Shown in pieces: positions 17,334 through 25,977 of a stretch of 64,000 bases of DNA. The notes under the pieces are model-generated. The model was not told the DNA's origin and did no database searches. It worked only from the letters and a program-made list of their open reading frames with translations. How positions within the stretch are numbered: the first letter of the stretch is position 1; every line of letters begins with the position of its first letter. Source of the stretch: Saccharopolyspora shandongensis (GTDB lineage Bacteria; Actinomycetota; Actinomycetes; Mycobacteriales; Pseudonocardiaceae); NCBI RefSeq assembly GCF_900106995.1, contig NZ_FNOK01000001.1, forward strand, positions 310,001 through 374,000, written 5' to 3'. The translations under genes and the position numbers were made by a program.

Positions 17334-18005
17334 GTGCGCGTGCTAGTGGTCGAGGACGAGTCCGGTGTGCGGGACGCCGTGGTACGCGGCCTGCAGAGCG
17401 AGGGCTACGAAACGCGGTCCGCCGGTGATGGGGCGCGGGCGTTGACCGACATCACCGAGTGGCGGCCGGATGCGATCGTGCTCGACCTGCTGATGCCGTT
17501 CATGGACGGACTGACGTTGTGCAGGCGCCTGCGGTCCGCCGGCGACCGGACGCCGATCCTGGTGCTGACGGCGCGCGATGCGGTCGCCGACCGCATCGCC
17601 GGGCTGGACGCGGGCGCCGATGACTACTTGGTCAAGCCGTTCGACCTGGACGAGATGCTGGCCCGCGTTCGGGCGCTGCTGCGGCGCAGCCAGCCCGCCG
17701 ACGACGCCGTGCTGCGGTTCGCCGATCTCACCGTCGACACCGCGGCGCACCGCGTGCTGCGCGCGGACCGGTTGGTGGAGCTCAGCCGAACCGAGTTCGC
17801 CCTGCTGGAGGTGTTGCTGCGAAACGCCGACCAGACGCTGCCCCGCGAGACGATCACCGAGCGCGTGTGGGGCGCCGACTTCGGGCCGGCCTCGAACTCG
17901 CTGGAGGTCTACGTCCGCTACCTGCGCCGCAAGCTGGAGGCCGCCGGCGAGCCCCGGCTGGTGCACACGGTGCGCGGCATCGGCTACCGACTGGGTGCGC
18001 CTTGA
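17334..18005 (+). CDS. OmpR-family response regulator
   Basis: The 223-residue protein has a receiver domain (1-115) with the acidic pair E7/D8, phosphoacceptor D51 in IVLDLLMP, the conserved T in VLTARD and K101 in KPF. It is followed by an OmpR/PhoB winged helix (about 125-222) with RTEFALLEVLLRNADQ and the terminal TVRGIGYRLG signature. The GTG at 17334 lacks a Shine-Dalgarno. The stop overlaps the sensor kinase start (TTGA). The target is unknown; the divergent glycosidase/EEP operon across a shared direct repeat is the most likely regulon member. Confidence 0.93.
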   Translation: MRVLVVEDESGVRDAVVRGLQSEGYETRSAGDGARALTDITEWRPDAIVLDLLMPFMDGLTLCRRLRSAGDRTPILVLTARDAVADRIAGLDAGADDYLVKPFDLDEMLARVRALLRRSQPADDAVLRFADLTVDTAAHRVLRADRLVELSRTEFALLEVLLRNADQTLPRETITERVWGADFGPASNSLEVYVRYLRRKLEAAGEPRLVHTVRGIGYRLGAP

Positions 18006-19360
18006 GGCGCCGCTGGTCGCTGCGGTTGCGGATCGCCGCCGCCACCGCGCTGGCGGTGGCCATGGCGGTTGCGGGCATGGCGCTGGCCGGGTACGCGATC
18101 GTGGCGCACGAGCTCGACCGCTCGCTGAACCTCGGGTTGACGCGAGAGGTCGCGCGGCTGGTGCGGCTGGAGCAGGCGTCTCCGGGCGCGTGGTCGCCGT
18201 CCGGGCCGTGCGTGTTCCTCGCTGCTCCGGCGTGCGTGCAGAAGGTCGACTCGGACGGCCGAGTCGACGGCGAGAGCGGGCTGCCGGTGAACCAGCGCAC
18301 CCTGGATGTCGCCGCCGGCCGCGGTGCCGCGTTCTTCAGCGACATCGAGCTGGCCGGGTATCCAGCCCGGATGCTGACCGCTCCCCTCACCCGGGGCACG
18401 GCCGTCGAGGTGGCCGTGCGCGCCGACCGCGTGGACGAGAGCCTGCGGCGCATCAGTCTCGCGCTGCTCGGCGCGGGCGCGGTCGGGATCGCGGTCGCGG
18501 CGATCGCCGGGTTCGTGGTCGCCCGCGCCGGACTCGCGCCCATCGCCGCGCTCACCTCGACGGCCGAGCGGGTGGCCCGGACCCGCGATCCGGCCCAGCA
18601 CATCGAGGCCGGTGGTAACGACGAAATCACCCGGCTGGCAACAGCTTTCAACACGATGCTCGCCGAGCTCGAACAGGCGCTGGCGGCGTTGCGGGATTCG
18701 CTCACCGCACAGCGCCGGCTCGTCTCGGACGCTTCGCACGAGCTGCGCACCCCGCTGACCGGCCTGCGCACGAACATCGACCTGCTCGCCCGCGCCGAGC
18801 GGCTGAGTCCGGAACAGCGGGCCGAGACGGTCGACGCGCTGCGCGCGCAGGCCACCGAGCTGACCGGGCTCGTCACCGACCTGATCGACCTAGCGCGCGG
18901 CGACGAAGCACCCGCCGACGAGACCGAGGACGTTCGGCTGGACCGGCTCGTCGAGCAGTGCGTGGAAAGCGCCCGCCAGCGCCACCCTGGCCTGGTCTTC
19001 GAAACCGATCTCGCGCCGACGGTGCTGGACGGCGTACCGCGCACGCTCGCCCGCGCGGTGACGAACCTGCTGGACAACGCGGCGAAGTTCAGCTCGCCGG
19101 GCGGTGTCGTGCAGGTCTGGCTGCGCGGCGGGGAGCTGGCGGTCCGCGACCACGGCCCGGGCATCGATCCGGCGGACCTGGACCGCGTCTTCGACCGCTT
19201 CTACCGAGCCGACGCCGCGCGCGGCCTGCCCGGCTCTGGGCTGGGGCTGGCCATCGTGCGGCAGGTCGCCGCCTCGCACGGCGCCACCGCCACCGCAGAG
19301 TCCCCGCCGGACGGAGGGGCGCTGTTCCGGCTGCGGTTCGGATCCCCCCGGATCGGGTGA
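18002..19360 (+). CDS. Sensor histidine kinase of the two-component pair
   Basis: The 452-residue membrane kinase has a first transmembrane segment at about 10-32, an extracytoplasmic loop of about 120 residues with two cysteines (PCVFLAAPACVQK), a second transmembrane segment at about 155-177, then HAMP, dimerisation and ATPase domains. The phospho-histidine lies in VSDASHELRTPLTGL (near residue 246). N-box NLLDNAAKFSSP and G-boxes DHGPGID and GSGLGLAIV are intact. The start is TTG 18002, overlapping the regulator stop. The cysteine-bearing loop may form a disulfide; the ligand is unknown. Confidence 0.93.
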   Translation: MRRRWSLRLRIAAATALAVAMAVAGMALAGYAIVAHELDRSLNLGLTREVARLVRLEQASPGAWSPSGPCVFLAAPACVQKVDSDGRVDGESGLPVNQRTLDVAAGRGAAFFSDIELAGYPARMLTAPLTRGTAVEVAVRADRVDESLRRISLALLGAGAVGIAVAAIAGFVVARAGLAPIAALTSTAERVARTRDPAQHIEAGGNDEITRLATAFNTMLAELEQALAALRDSLTAQRRLVSDASHELRTPLTGLRTNIDLLARAERLSPEQRAETVDALRAQATELTGLVTDLIDLARGDEAPADETEDVRLDRLVEQCVESARQRHPGLVFETDLAPTVLDGVPRTLARAVTNLLDNAAKFSSPGGVVQVWLRGGELAVRDHGPGIDPADLDRVFDRFYRADAARGLPGSGLGLAIVRQVAASHGATATAESPPDGGALFRLRFGSPRIG

Positions 19361-19460
19361 GGGAGTTCTTCTCCATCCCGGCACGGGGCGCGCCGATCTT
19401 CTCCGGATCAGGGCGGTCGGCGCAGAAGCGAGTGCGACCGGTCCGAGCCTCCCGAGCCGG

Positions 19461-19516
19461 CCAGGGCCGTGAGTCTTTCGGGTCGCCATGGCAGCACAAA
19501 AGACTCACCGCCCTGG
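19461..19516. terminator. Bidirectional hairpin terminator with conserved-type loop
   Basis: CCAGGGC plus GTGAGTCTTT (19461-19478) pairs with AAAGACTCAC plus CGCCCTGG (19499-19516) with one mismatch. The loop contains GGTCGCCATGGCAGCAC, close to the loop of the 57.15 kb terminator. It lies between the convergent kinase and SDR genes. Confidence 0.75.
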
Positions 19517-19526
19517 CAGCGGCGGG

Positions 19527-20306
19527 TTAGGCGGTCTTGAGCATTCCGCCGTCGATGACGAGGTCCGAGCCGCTGATGTTCGGCACCTCCCCGGATGCCA
19601 GGAACGCCACCAGGGCAGCCACCTCCTCCGGCGCGGTGAAGCTGCCCGTGGAGACGCCGAGGTTCGCGGGAATCTGTTCGAGGAAGTCCGCCAACGGCAC
19701 GCCCGCCTGCTGGGCCAACGCTTCTCCGGTGCTGCCCGGATCGGTCCAGACGCCGGTGAGGACCGGCCCGGGGGAAATCGTGTTGACGCGCACGCCCTGC
19801 GGACCGAATTCCTCGGCCAGGGCCTTCCCGAGGTTGGTCAGCGCGGCTTTCGCCGCCGAGTAGGCCACCAGGTGGGGCAGCGCGAGGCGGGCGTTGACGG
19901 AGCCGATGTTGATCACTGCCCCGCGGTGTTCCAGCAAGCTGGGCATCGCGGCCCGGGTCGCCCGCACGGCGCTGAGGAAGGCGATGTCGAGCACGTCGTC
20001 CCAGGCCTGGTCGTCGACCGACAGGAAACCGCCCGCTTGGGCGGCAGTGCTGGAGACATTGTTCACCAGGATGTCCACGCGGCCGAACAGGTCCAGCGCG
20101 TGGTCTACCAGCCGCTCCGGCCCGGCGGGGTCGCCGAGGTCCACGGTGCAGACGTGCGGGGTGGCCTCGGCTAGTTCCGGGCTGGTGGTGCGGGCACCGC
20201 CCACGACGTTGGCGCCCCGGTCGGCCAGTTCACGAACGATGGCGAGGCCGATGCCCCGGCTGGCGCCCGAAACGACGGCCGTCTTGCCCTTGAAGGTGTT
20301 GTCCAC
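19527..20306 (-). CDS. Short-chain dehydrogenase/reductase (classical SDR)
   Basis: The 259-residue Rossmann oxidoreductase has SGASRGIG at 13-20, NNVS at 82-85 in place of the usual NNAG, catalytic S136, Y149 and K153 (YSAAK), and a PGPV cofactor loop. An acidic residue after strand 2 is not obvious and ARTTS follows, so NADP preference is plausible. The GTG at 20306 has GGAGAGAA upstream. It follows the MFS exporter gene on the same strand with a 48-base gap, so the two are probably co-transcribed. Substrate unknown. Confidence 0.9.
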   Translation of the reverse strand: MDNTFKGKTAVVSGASRGIGLAIVRELADRGANVVGGARTTSPELAEATPHVCTVDLGDPAGPERLVDHALDLFGRVDILVNNVSSTAAQAGGFLSVDDQAWDDVLDIAFLSAVRATRAAMPSLLEHRGAVINIGSVNARLALPHLVAYSAAKAALTNLGKALAEEFGPQGVRVNTISPGPVLTGVWTDPGSTGEALAQQAGVPLADFLEQIPANLGVSTGSFTAPEEVAALVAFLASGEVPNISGSDLVIDGGMLKTA

Positions 20307-20354
20307 TTCTCTCCGATCGTTGTTGAAATCACCCGCGCGAAGCGGAAAGACGAA

Positions 20355-21803
20355 TCAGCCCGCCCGGGTCTCCCTGCCCGGCAGGCGAACGGCTACTGCG
20401 GCGCCGAGCACGCAGATCCCCAAAGGCCACCAGAAGGCCCCGCCATAGGCCTGGGTGATCGCGGCGTGCCCCGCGAGCCGCTGCTGCACCACGACGGCCA
20501 GCACCGCTGTCGAGACCGATCCGCCCAACTGGATGGAAGCGATCAGCGCGCTGCTCGCCCGGCCGGTGTCTTCCGGGGCGATGCTTGCGAATCCGGAAGA
20601 CAGGGCGGGCGCGAGCGTGGTACCCAGGCCAATCCCGCGCACCAGGAGCGAGCAGACGAGCAGCGCGGTGCCCTCACGCGGGTCGAGCTGGGTGAAGGCG
20701 ATGGTGCCCAGGGCCGCGAGGACCATCCCGGCCAGAACCACCGCGCGCGGGCCGAATCGGGCGACGAGCCGGGAGACCACCGGCAGGATCAGCACCGTGC
20801 CCACGCCCTGCGGCGCCAGCAGCAGGCCGGATGTCCAGGCGTCGAACCCGCCGGCCTGCTGGAAGAACAGCGGCAGCACGAACATGACGCCGTACACCGA
20901 GGCCCCGAACAGGAACGCAGTGACGGCGGACGCGGCGAACCGACCGCTGGCGAACAGCCGCACGTCGACCAGCGGCACACCGCGCATCCGCAGCGCATGC
21001 ACCACGTACGCGAGCAGCAGCACCGTGCCGACGCCGAACGAAACCAGCACGACCGGCGAGGCGATCCCGCCGTCGCTGGTCATCTGGGACAGCCCCAGCA
21101 GCAGTCCCGCGAGCGAGGTCGGCAGCAGCACCGTGCCGGTCAGGTCCAGCCGGGAGGTGGCGCGCTCGTGCCGAGACGGGTCGGCAGGCAGGCTCCGTTG
21201 CGCCAGCACCGCGCACAGCAGGACGAACGGCACGTTGATCCAGAACAGCCACTCCCAGCCAAGCCGGTCGATGAGGACCCCACCTGCCATCGGCCCGAAG
21301 ACCGGGGCCAGGGTGATCGGGATCTGGACCAGGCTCATCACGATCGTGGCCCGCCGCGGACCCGCCGACCGAGCCAGCACGGTCAGCATGATCGGCTCGA
21401 ACAAGCCGCCACCGAGGCCTTGCAGGACCCGCGCACCGATCAGCACGCCCACCGACGGGGCAACAGCGGTCAGCACGCAACCGGCCAGGAAAACCGCCAG
21501 CGATGCCTGCCACAGCGCTTTCTCCCCGAAGCGGTCCATCGCCCAGCCGGCGACCGGAATGACGACCGCGATCGCCAGCAGGTACGCCGTGCTCACCCAC
21601 TGGACAGTGGACAGCGGGACCTCGAACGTCTCGGCCAGCCGGCCGATGCCCACCGAAACCAGCGTCGTGCTCAGCAGTGCCAGGACCCCGCCGAGCGCCA
21701 ACACCGAGCCGAGCAAGAACAGCGCCCGTCCCGAATGCTCCTCCCCCCCAAGCACTTCGGACGCCGACGACGAGGTCTGCGCGTCCGACGCGTGTGCTGC
21801 CAC
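20355..21803 (-). CDS. MFS drug/metabolite exporter, DHA2 (EmrB/QacA) family
   Basis: The 482-residue inner-membrane protein has about 14 hydrophobic segments. The DHA2-like motif GWAMDRFGEKALW (loop 2-3, about 83-95) and the motif C region ending PVFGPMAGGVLIDRLGWEWLFWINVP are present. A proton-driven exporter role is known for the family; the substrate here is unknown. The GTG at 21803 follows GGAGGAGAAG, which decides the start. It heads a probable two-gene unit with the downstream SDR, and no regulator gene of the TetR or MarR type lies beside it. Confidence 0.9.
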   Translation of the reverse strand: MAAHASDAQTSSSASEVLGGEEHSGRALFLLGSVLALGGVLALLSTTLVSVGIGRLAETFEVPLSTVQWVSTAYLLAIAVVIPVAGWAMDRFGEKALWQASLAVFLAGCVLTAVAPSVGVLIGARVLQGLGGGLFEPIMLTVLARSAGPRRATIVMSLVQIPITLAPVFGPMAGGVLIDRLGWEWLFWINVPFVLLCAVLAQRSLPADPSRHERATSRLDLTGTVLLPTSLAGLLLGLSQMTSDGGIASPVVLVSFGVGTVLLLAYVVHALRMRGVPLVDVRLFASGRFAASAVTAFLFGASVYGVMFVLPLFFQQAGGFDAWTSGLLLAPQGVGTVLILPVVSRLVARFGPRAVVLAGMVLAALGTIAFTQLDPREGTALLVCSLLVRGIGLGTTLAPALSSGFASIAPEDTGRASSALIASIQLGGSVSTAVLAVVVQQRLAGHAAITQAYGGAFWWPLGICVLGAAVAVRLPGRETRAG

Positions 21804-22039
21804 CTTCTCCTCCAGTCCTGACTTCGCCGGCTGAGCTTCATCGGCTGGGCGAAGATCCGCGGTTGCGTTGGGTCGATGTAACCGCTGCGGAGCCGTCGGT
21901 TCCGGCGGGATTCGGACTTCGTGCTGTCAGGACCGCCCGGATCAGGTGACGTGGTAATTCCTTGCCATTGGCGCGCGGGGCCGGGTGATGGTCGTACGCT
22001 GTGGCGCGCAGTTGTCGATCAGCGGCGAGGTGAGCTGGG

Positions 22040-23254
22040 ATGACCCGCACGCAGGGGTTGCGTCGGATCCGGGCGGACGTGATGGGGCTGGCGCTGGGGT
22101 TGGTGGCGATCCTGCTCGGGCTCTTCGGGACCACCGGGGCGGCGGCGAAGGAGCCGACCACCGCGATGCGCGGGATGTGGATCGCCGGGGTGGAGAACAT
22201 CGACTGGCCCAGCCGGCCGGGGCTTTCCGCCGCGCAGCAGCAGGACGAGTACCGGAAGCTGCTCGACCAGGCCGTCGCGAACAAGCTGAACGCCGTGTTC
22301 GTCCAGGTGCGGCCGACCGCCGACGCGTTCTGGCCGTCGCCGTTCGAGCCGTGGTCGCACTGGCTCACCGGGCAGCAGGGCCGCGATCCCGGCTACGACC
22401 CGCTGCGGTTCATGGTCGACGAGGCGCACCAGCGCGGCCTGCAGTTCCACGCCTGGTTCAACCCGTACCGGGTCAGCATGACCGACGACCCGCAGGCGCT
22501 CGTCCCGGAGCACCCCGCGCGCCGGCACCCGGAGTGGACCTTCGCCTACGGCGGCAAGCTCTACTACGACCCGGGCGTGCCGGCGGCCCGCGAGTTCGTG
22601 ACCCGCGCGATCATGCACGCGGTCGAGAACTACGACGTCGACGGCGTGCACCTCGACGACTACTTCTACCCCTACCCCGTGGAGGGCCGGCGGATCCCGG
22701 ACGAGAAGACCTTCGCCGAGCACGGCAAGGACTTCGCCAACATCGAGGACTGGCGCCGGCACAACGTCGACCAGCTGGTGGCGGACCTGGACGCGCGGGT
22801 GCACCGGGCCAAGCCGGACGCGCGGTTCGGCGTCAGCCCGTTCGGCATCTGGCGCAACGCGTCGAGCGACCCGGCGGGCTCGGACACCCGCGGCCTGGAG
22901 TCGTACTCGGCGATCTACGCCGACACCCGCAAGTGGGTACGAGAGGGCTGGGTCGACTACATCGCCCCGCAGGTCTACTGGCAGATCGGCCACCCGGCCG
23001 CCGACTACGCCGCCCTGATCCCGTGGTGGTCCAAGACGGTCTCGGGCACCGGCGTGGACCTCTACATCGGCCAGGCCGCCTACCGGGTCGGCAAGGAGGG
23101 CTGGACCGACCCCGGCGAGCTCTCCGCCCACCTGGCGCTCAACGGCCGCCACCGCGAGGTGAAGGGCGACATCTACTTCAGCGCGAAATCGCTGACCACC
23201 AACGCCGCCGAAGCCATGGCCCGCGTCGTCAAGGAGCACTACGCGGACCGCTAG
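22040..23254 (+). CDS. Secreted GHL10-domain (DUF187-type) putative glycoside hydrolase
   Basis: The 404-residue protein has a signal peptide (about residues 1-36, ending TTGAAAKE) and then a single TIM-barrel-like GHL10 domain: MRGMWIAGVENIDWPSRPGL, NAVFVQVRPTADAFWPSPFE, GLQFHAWFNPYRVS, YDVDGVHLDDYFYPYP, FGVSPFGIWRN and YIAPQVYWQIGHP. These are the standard family blocks, and candidate acidic catalytic residues lie in VHLDDYF. Members act on cell-surface or peptidoglycan-associated glycans, but specificity here is unknown. ATG 22040 has a weak GAGGTGAGC upstream; TACGCT at 21995-22000 is a possible -10. Confidence 0.88.
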   Translation: MTRTQGLRRIRADVMGLALGLVAILLGLFGTTGAAAKEPTTAMRGMWIAGVENIDWPSRPGLSAAQQQDEYRKLLDQAVANKLNAVFVQVRPTADAFWPSPFEPWSHWLTGQQGRDPGYDPLRFMVDEAHQRGLQFHAWFNPYRVSMTDDPQALVPEHPARRHPEWTFAYGGKLYYDPGVPAAREFVTRAIMHAVENYDVDGVHLDDYFYPYPVEGRRIPDEKTFAEHGKDFANIEDWRRHNVDQLVADLDARVHRAKPDARFGVSPFGIWRNASSDPAGSDTRGLESYSAIYADTRKWVREGWVDYIAPQVYWQIGHPAADYAALIPWWSKTVSGTGVDLYIGQAAYRVGKEGWTDPGELSAHLALNGRHREVKGDIYFSAKSLTTNAAEAMARVVKEHYADR

Positions 23255-23257
23255 CGG

Positions 23258-23288
23258 GTCCGCACCGGACGGCTGGCCCGGTGCGGAC
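23258..23288. terminator. Hairpin terminator after the GHL10 gene
   Basis: GTCCGCACCGG (23258-23268) pairs perfectly with CCGGTGCGGAC (23278-23288) around a 9-base loop, four bases after the stop and six before the end of the convergent small gene. Confidence 0.75.
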
Positions 23289-23294
23289 GTTCGG

Positions 23295-23522
23295 TCATTC
23301 GTGGTCGGCGTCCGTTCCGGCACTGCCGTCACCGGAATTGAAGTTGAGCGTCCGGTCGACCTCGATCAGGCTGTCGCCGTTGTTGCTGAACTGCACGAGC
23401 GCGAGGCCGTTCGCGTCGCTGTGCCCGGTGCTGCCGGACCCGGCGTGCGCCGTCCCGGCCGCGGTGGCCAACAGGACGCCGGACATCGCCGCGAAACCGG
23501 CCGTGCGTCCGAAAATCCGCAT
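23295..23522 (-). CDS. Small secreted protein, 75 aa
   Basis: A signal peptide (MRIFGRTAGFAAMSGVLLAT ending AGTAHA, cut near residue 27) is followed by about 48 residues rich in G, S, N and D: GSTGHSDANGLALVQFSNNG and a second, shorter, strand-like half, ending in DADHE. AAGGAG lies at good distance before the ATG. There is no cysteine in the mature part and no chaplin or rodlin signature. Its length, signal and composition suggest a surface or extracellular small protein; I do not recognise a family. Confidence 0.65.
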   Translation of the reverse strand: MRIFGRTAGFAAMSGVLLATAAGTAHAGSGSTGHSDANGLALVQFSNNGDSLIEVDRTLNFNSGDGSAGTDADHE

Positions 23523-23559
23523 GGCATAACTCCTTCCGGTAGAAGATCTCGATCCGAGG

Positions 23560-24546
23560 TCAGGCGACGCCGACGGGTTCGGCCGCCTGCCTGGCGAAGC
23601 GGCGGGCCAACCAGGCGCATCCGATCAGCTGCATCTGGTGGTAGATCATCAGCGGCAAGACCACGAGCCCCGCCTCGGCGCCGCCGAACAGCACCGAGGC
23701 CATCGGCAGACCGCTGGCCAGGCTCTTGTTGGAACCGCAGAAGACCAGCACGACCCGGTCGGCGCGGGAGAACCCGCACCACCGGGCGAGCAGCGCGGTC
23801 CCGACGAGCGCGGCGGCCAGCAACGCTCCGTCGACGACGACGAGCACGCCGATTCCCGCCGGGCTGAGCTGCTGCCACACGCCCGAAACCGTTCCTCCGC
23901 TGAACGCCACGTACACCACGGCGAGGATGACGCCGCGATCCAGCAGCCCGAGCACCTTGGCGTGGCGGCGGATGCACTCCCCGACCACGGGCCGCAGCAC
24001 CTGGCCGACGCAGAAGGGCACGAGCAGCAGCAGGACGATGTCGCGCGCACCTTGCCCGGTGAACCCGCCGTTGCCGCCGGTCATCAGCAGCCCGACGAGC
24101 AACGGGGTGACCAGCACGCCCAGCAGGTTGGAGAACGACGATCCGCAGATCGCCGCGGGTACGTTGCCGCCGGCCAGCGAGGTGAAGGTGATCGCCGACT
24201 GCACCGTGGACGGCAGCAGGCACAGGAACAGCACCCCCGCGTACAGCGACTGCGGTAGCACCGCCGGCACGAGCACCGAGCAGGCCAGCCCCAGCAGCGG
24301 GAAGAGGACGAACGTGGTCGCCAGCGCGGTCCCGTGCAGCTTCCACTTCCGCAGCCCGTCCCAGGCCGCGGTGGTCGAAAGCCGCGCGCCGTAGAGGAAG
24401 AACAGGAAGCCGATCGCCGCCTTGACCGCCTGGTCCAGGACGAGAGCCGGCTCACCGCGGACCGGTGCCAGCGCCGCGGCCGCCGCCACCAGCAGCAGGG
24501 CGACCACGTACGGATCCGGGCGCACGCGGGCGAGAATCCTGGTCAT
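23560..24546 (-). CDS. BASS-type (SBF-like, YfeH-type) membrane transporter
   Basis: The 328-residue polytopic membrane protein has about ten hydrophobic segments. It matches the bile acid:sodium symporter-like family with FLFFLYGARLS near residue 50, CLLPSTVQSAITFTSLAGGN in the first core motif, and CGSNKSLASGLPMASVLF in the second. I chose ATG 24546 because MTRILARVRPDPYVVAL matches the expected N-terminus; an upstream GTG at 24579 is open. Substrate unknown. It lies 97 bases downstream of the PEP-mutase-family gene on the same strand, so transport and breakdown of a small organic acid is a loose inference. Confidence 0.85.
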   Translation of the reverse strand: MTRILARVRPDPYVVALLLVAAAAALAPVRGEPALVLDQAVKAAIGFLFFLYGARLSTTAAWDGLRKWKLHGTALATTFVLFPLLGLACSVLVPAVLPQSLYAGVLFLCLLPSTVQSAITFTSLAGGNVPAAICGSSFSNLLGVLVTPLLVGLLMTGGNGGFTGQGARDIVLLLLVPFCVGQVLRPVVGECIRRHAKVLGLLDRGVILAVVYVAFSGGTVSGVWQQLSPAGIGVLVVVDGALLAAALVGTALLARWCGFSRADRVVLVFCGSNKSLASGLPMASVLFGGAEAGLVVLPLMIYHQMQLIGCAWLARRFARQAAEPVGVA

Positions 24547-24643
24547 CGGAGGTTCAACTCCCAAGTCGTGAGCGGTCACCGACCGGCCGCGACGTCAGAT
24601 GCCGCGGCCTGCCGGTGGTTGCGGACGTGCACTCCGGTGCCGA

Positions 24644-25507
24644 TCACACGCCCAGCGCGGCGGGCTTCGGCGGGTGATGCCTGCTGATGTTCTGCTCCAG
24701 CAGGCCCTGTGCGGCTGCGATGCCGCCCCGTCCCTCCCGCACCTCCGGCAGCCGCCCGTCCTGCCGGCGCAGTTCGCCGAGCGCGTCGTCGATCGCCTGC
24801 TGCGCGGCGAACAGGCATGGCGTGCTGTAGATCGCGACGTCGACCCCGAGGTCCTGCAGTTCCGGGAGCGAAACGCGCGGCGACTTGCCGCCCGCGATCT
24901 GGTTGAACAGCAACGGTTTGTCCCCGATGACCTTGCGAACCTTCTCGATCCAGTCGACGCTGCGCACCCCGTCCACCAGCAGCACGTCCGCGTCGGTCTC
25001 CGCCAGGGCCTCGGCGCGCCGCAGGATCTCGCCCTCCTCGGTGGCGTCGGTGCGGGCGACCACCACGAGGTCTCGCCTGGTGGCGAGGACGAGTTCGAGC
25101 TTGTCCAGGTAGTCCTCCAGCGGAAGCACCTGCTTGCCGTCGACGTGGCCGCACCGGCGAGGCCGCTTCTGGTCTTCGAGGATCACACCGGAGGCGCCGA
25201 TCAGTTCCAGCTGCTCCACCACGTGGCAGGCCACCTCGGGATCGACGTAACCGTCGTCGATGTCCACCAGGAGGTGCTGCCGCGGGAAGGCGAGCCGCAG
25301 GCGCTGCACGAATCCGACGATGTCCGGCCACGCGATGAATCCGATGTCGGGCAATCCGTAATGGGATGCGGCGAAGCCGAATCCGGAGACGAACATCCCG
25401 GAATAGTGCTTGGCGGAAATCGATGCCGAGAACATGTCGTAGACCCCGATCAGCGGGGTGATCTGGTCGGACAGGATTTCCTCGCGAAGCGCGGTTCCGT
25501 AGTTCAA
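24644..25507 (-). CDS. Isocitrate lyase/PEP mutase family enzyme
   Basis: The 287-residue TIM-barrel lyase belongs to the group including PEP mutase, methylisocitrate lyase and oxaloacetase. The family motif EDQKRPRRCGH lies at 111-121 (usual form EDQ..PK.CGH), and the metal-binding region is VDIDDGY at 81-87. The conserved cysteine of the C-C bond-cleaving enzymes is C119. RTDATEEGEILRRAEAL also fits. I chose TTG 25507 because GGGAGAAG precedes it and the barrel begins soon after. The exact reaction cannot be read from sequence; no phosphonopyruvate decarboxylase lies nearby, so phosphonate synthesis is not supported. Confidence 0.8.
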   Translation of the reverse strand: MNYGTALREEILSDQITPLIGVYDMFSASISAKHYSGMFVSGFGFAASHYGLPDIGFIAWPDIVGFVQRLRLAFPRQHLLVDIDDGYVDPEVACHVVEQLELIGASGVILEDQKRPRRCGHVDGKQVLPLEDYLDKLELVLATRRDLVVVARTDATEEGEILRRAEALAETDADVLLVDGVRSVDWIEKVRKVIGDKPLLFNQIAGGKSPRVSLPELQDLGVDVAIYSTPCLFAAQQAIDDALGELRRQDGRLPEVREGRGGIAAAQGLLEQNISRHHPPKPAALGV

Positions 25508-25977
25508 CTCTTCTCCCGTTCGTATCCCTGGAATCTTTTCCGGAACGAGGTGGGAACAGCCGCGAGGACGAGCCGAATGAACCCTATCCAGCAAAAGGGT
25601 TCTTCGGCCTCAACCGGGCAGCTCCGACATCTCGCCACGAAGGTTATTTGACGGAAGCAAGAGAAAACAAACCACAAACGGGTGCAAACGGACATTAGCC
25701 CGATGGAAGCAGGAAGCCGATGGCGAATCGTTTTCCGGAACTGATTTCGGAAATTATTCCGGCGCGCGAACCGCACCGGGATAACAATGCCGTAAATCGA
25801 CGGGTGAACCCGGCATGGGCACCGCGCGCCGGGGCACGCCGGGGCACGCGCGCCTGGTAGCTCGCGGCGCCGCGACACCGATTCGCACGAACTAACCCGA
25901 TCGGGAACCGGGTGACATCACGTCGTCAACTGGCCGGGCGTGGCTTCGCGGTCATCCGCCCCGCGTGACCGGCGGCG
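25508..25977. other. 470-base intergenic stretch with an AT-richer core
   Basis: About 25590-25800 is visibly poorer in G+C than the surrounding DNA (runs such as AGAAAACAAACCACAAACG). A 10-base unit CCGGGGCACG is duplicated in tandem at 25829-25848. A minus-strand open frame ending exactly at the TTG start of the lyase has unusual composition (rich in F, R and C), and I do not accept it as a gene. The stretch probably holds the promoter of the lyase-transporter unit. Confidence 0.4.

Noticed and set aside
25504..25878. 124-codon minus-strand open frame ending at the start of the PEP-mutase-family gene
   Set aside because: Its composition (F, R and C rich) fits an AT-richer non-coding stretch read by chance, it lacks a ribosome site, and the stop/start overlap is probably coincidence.
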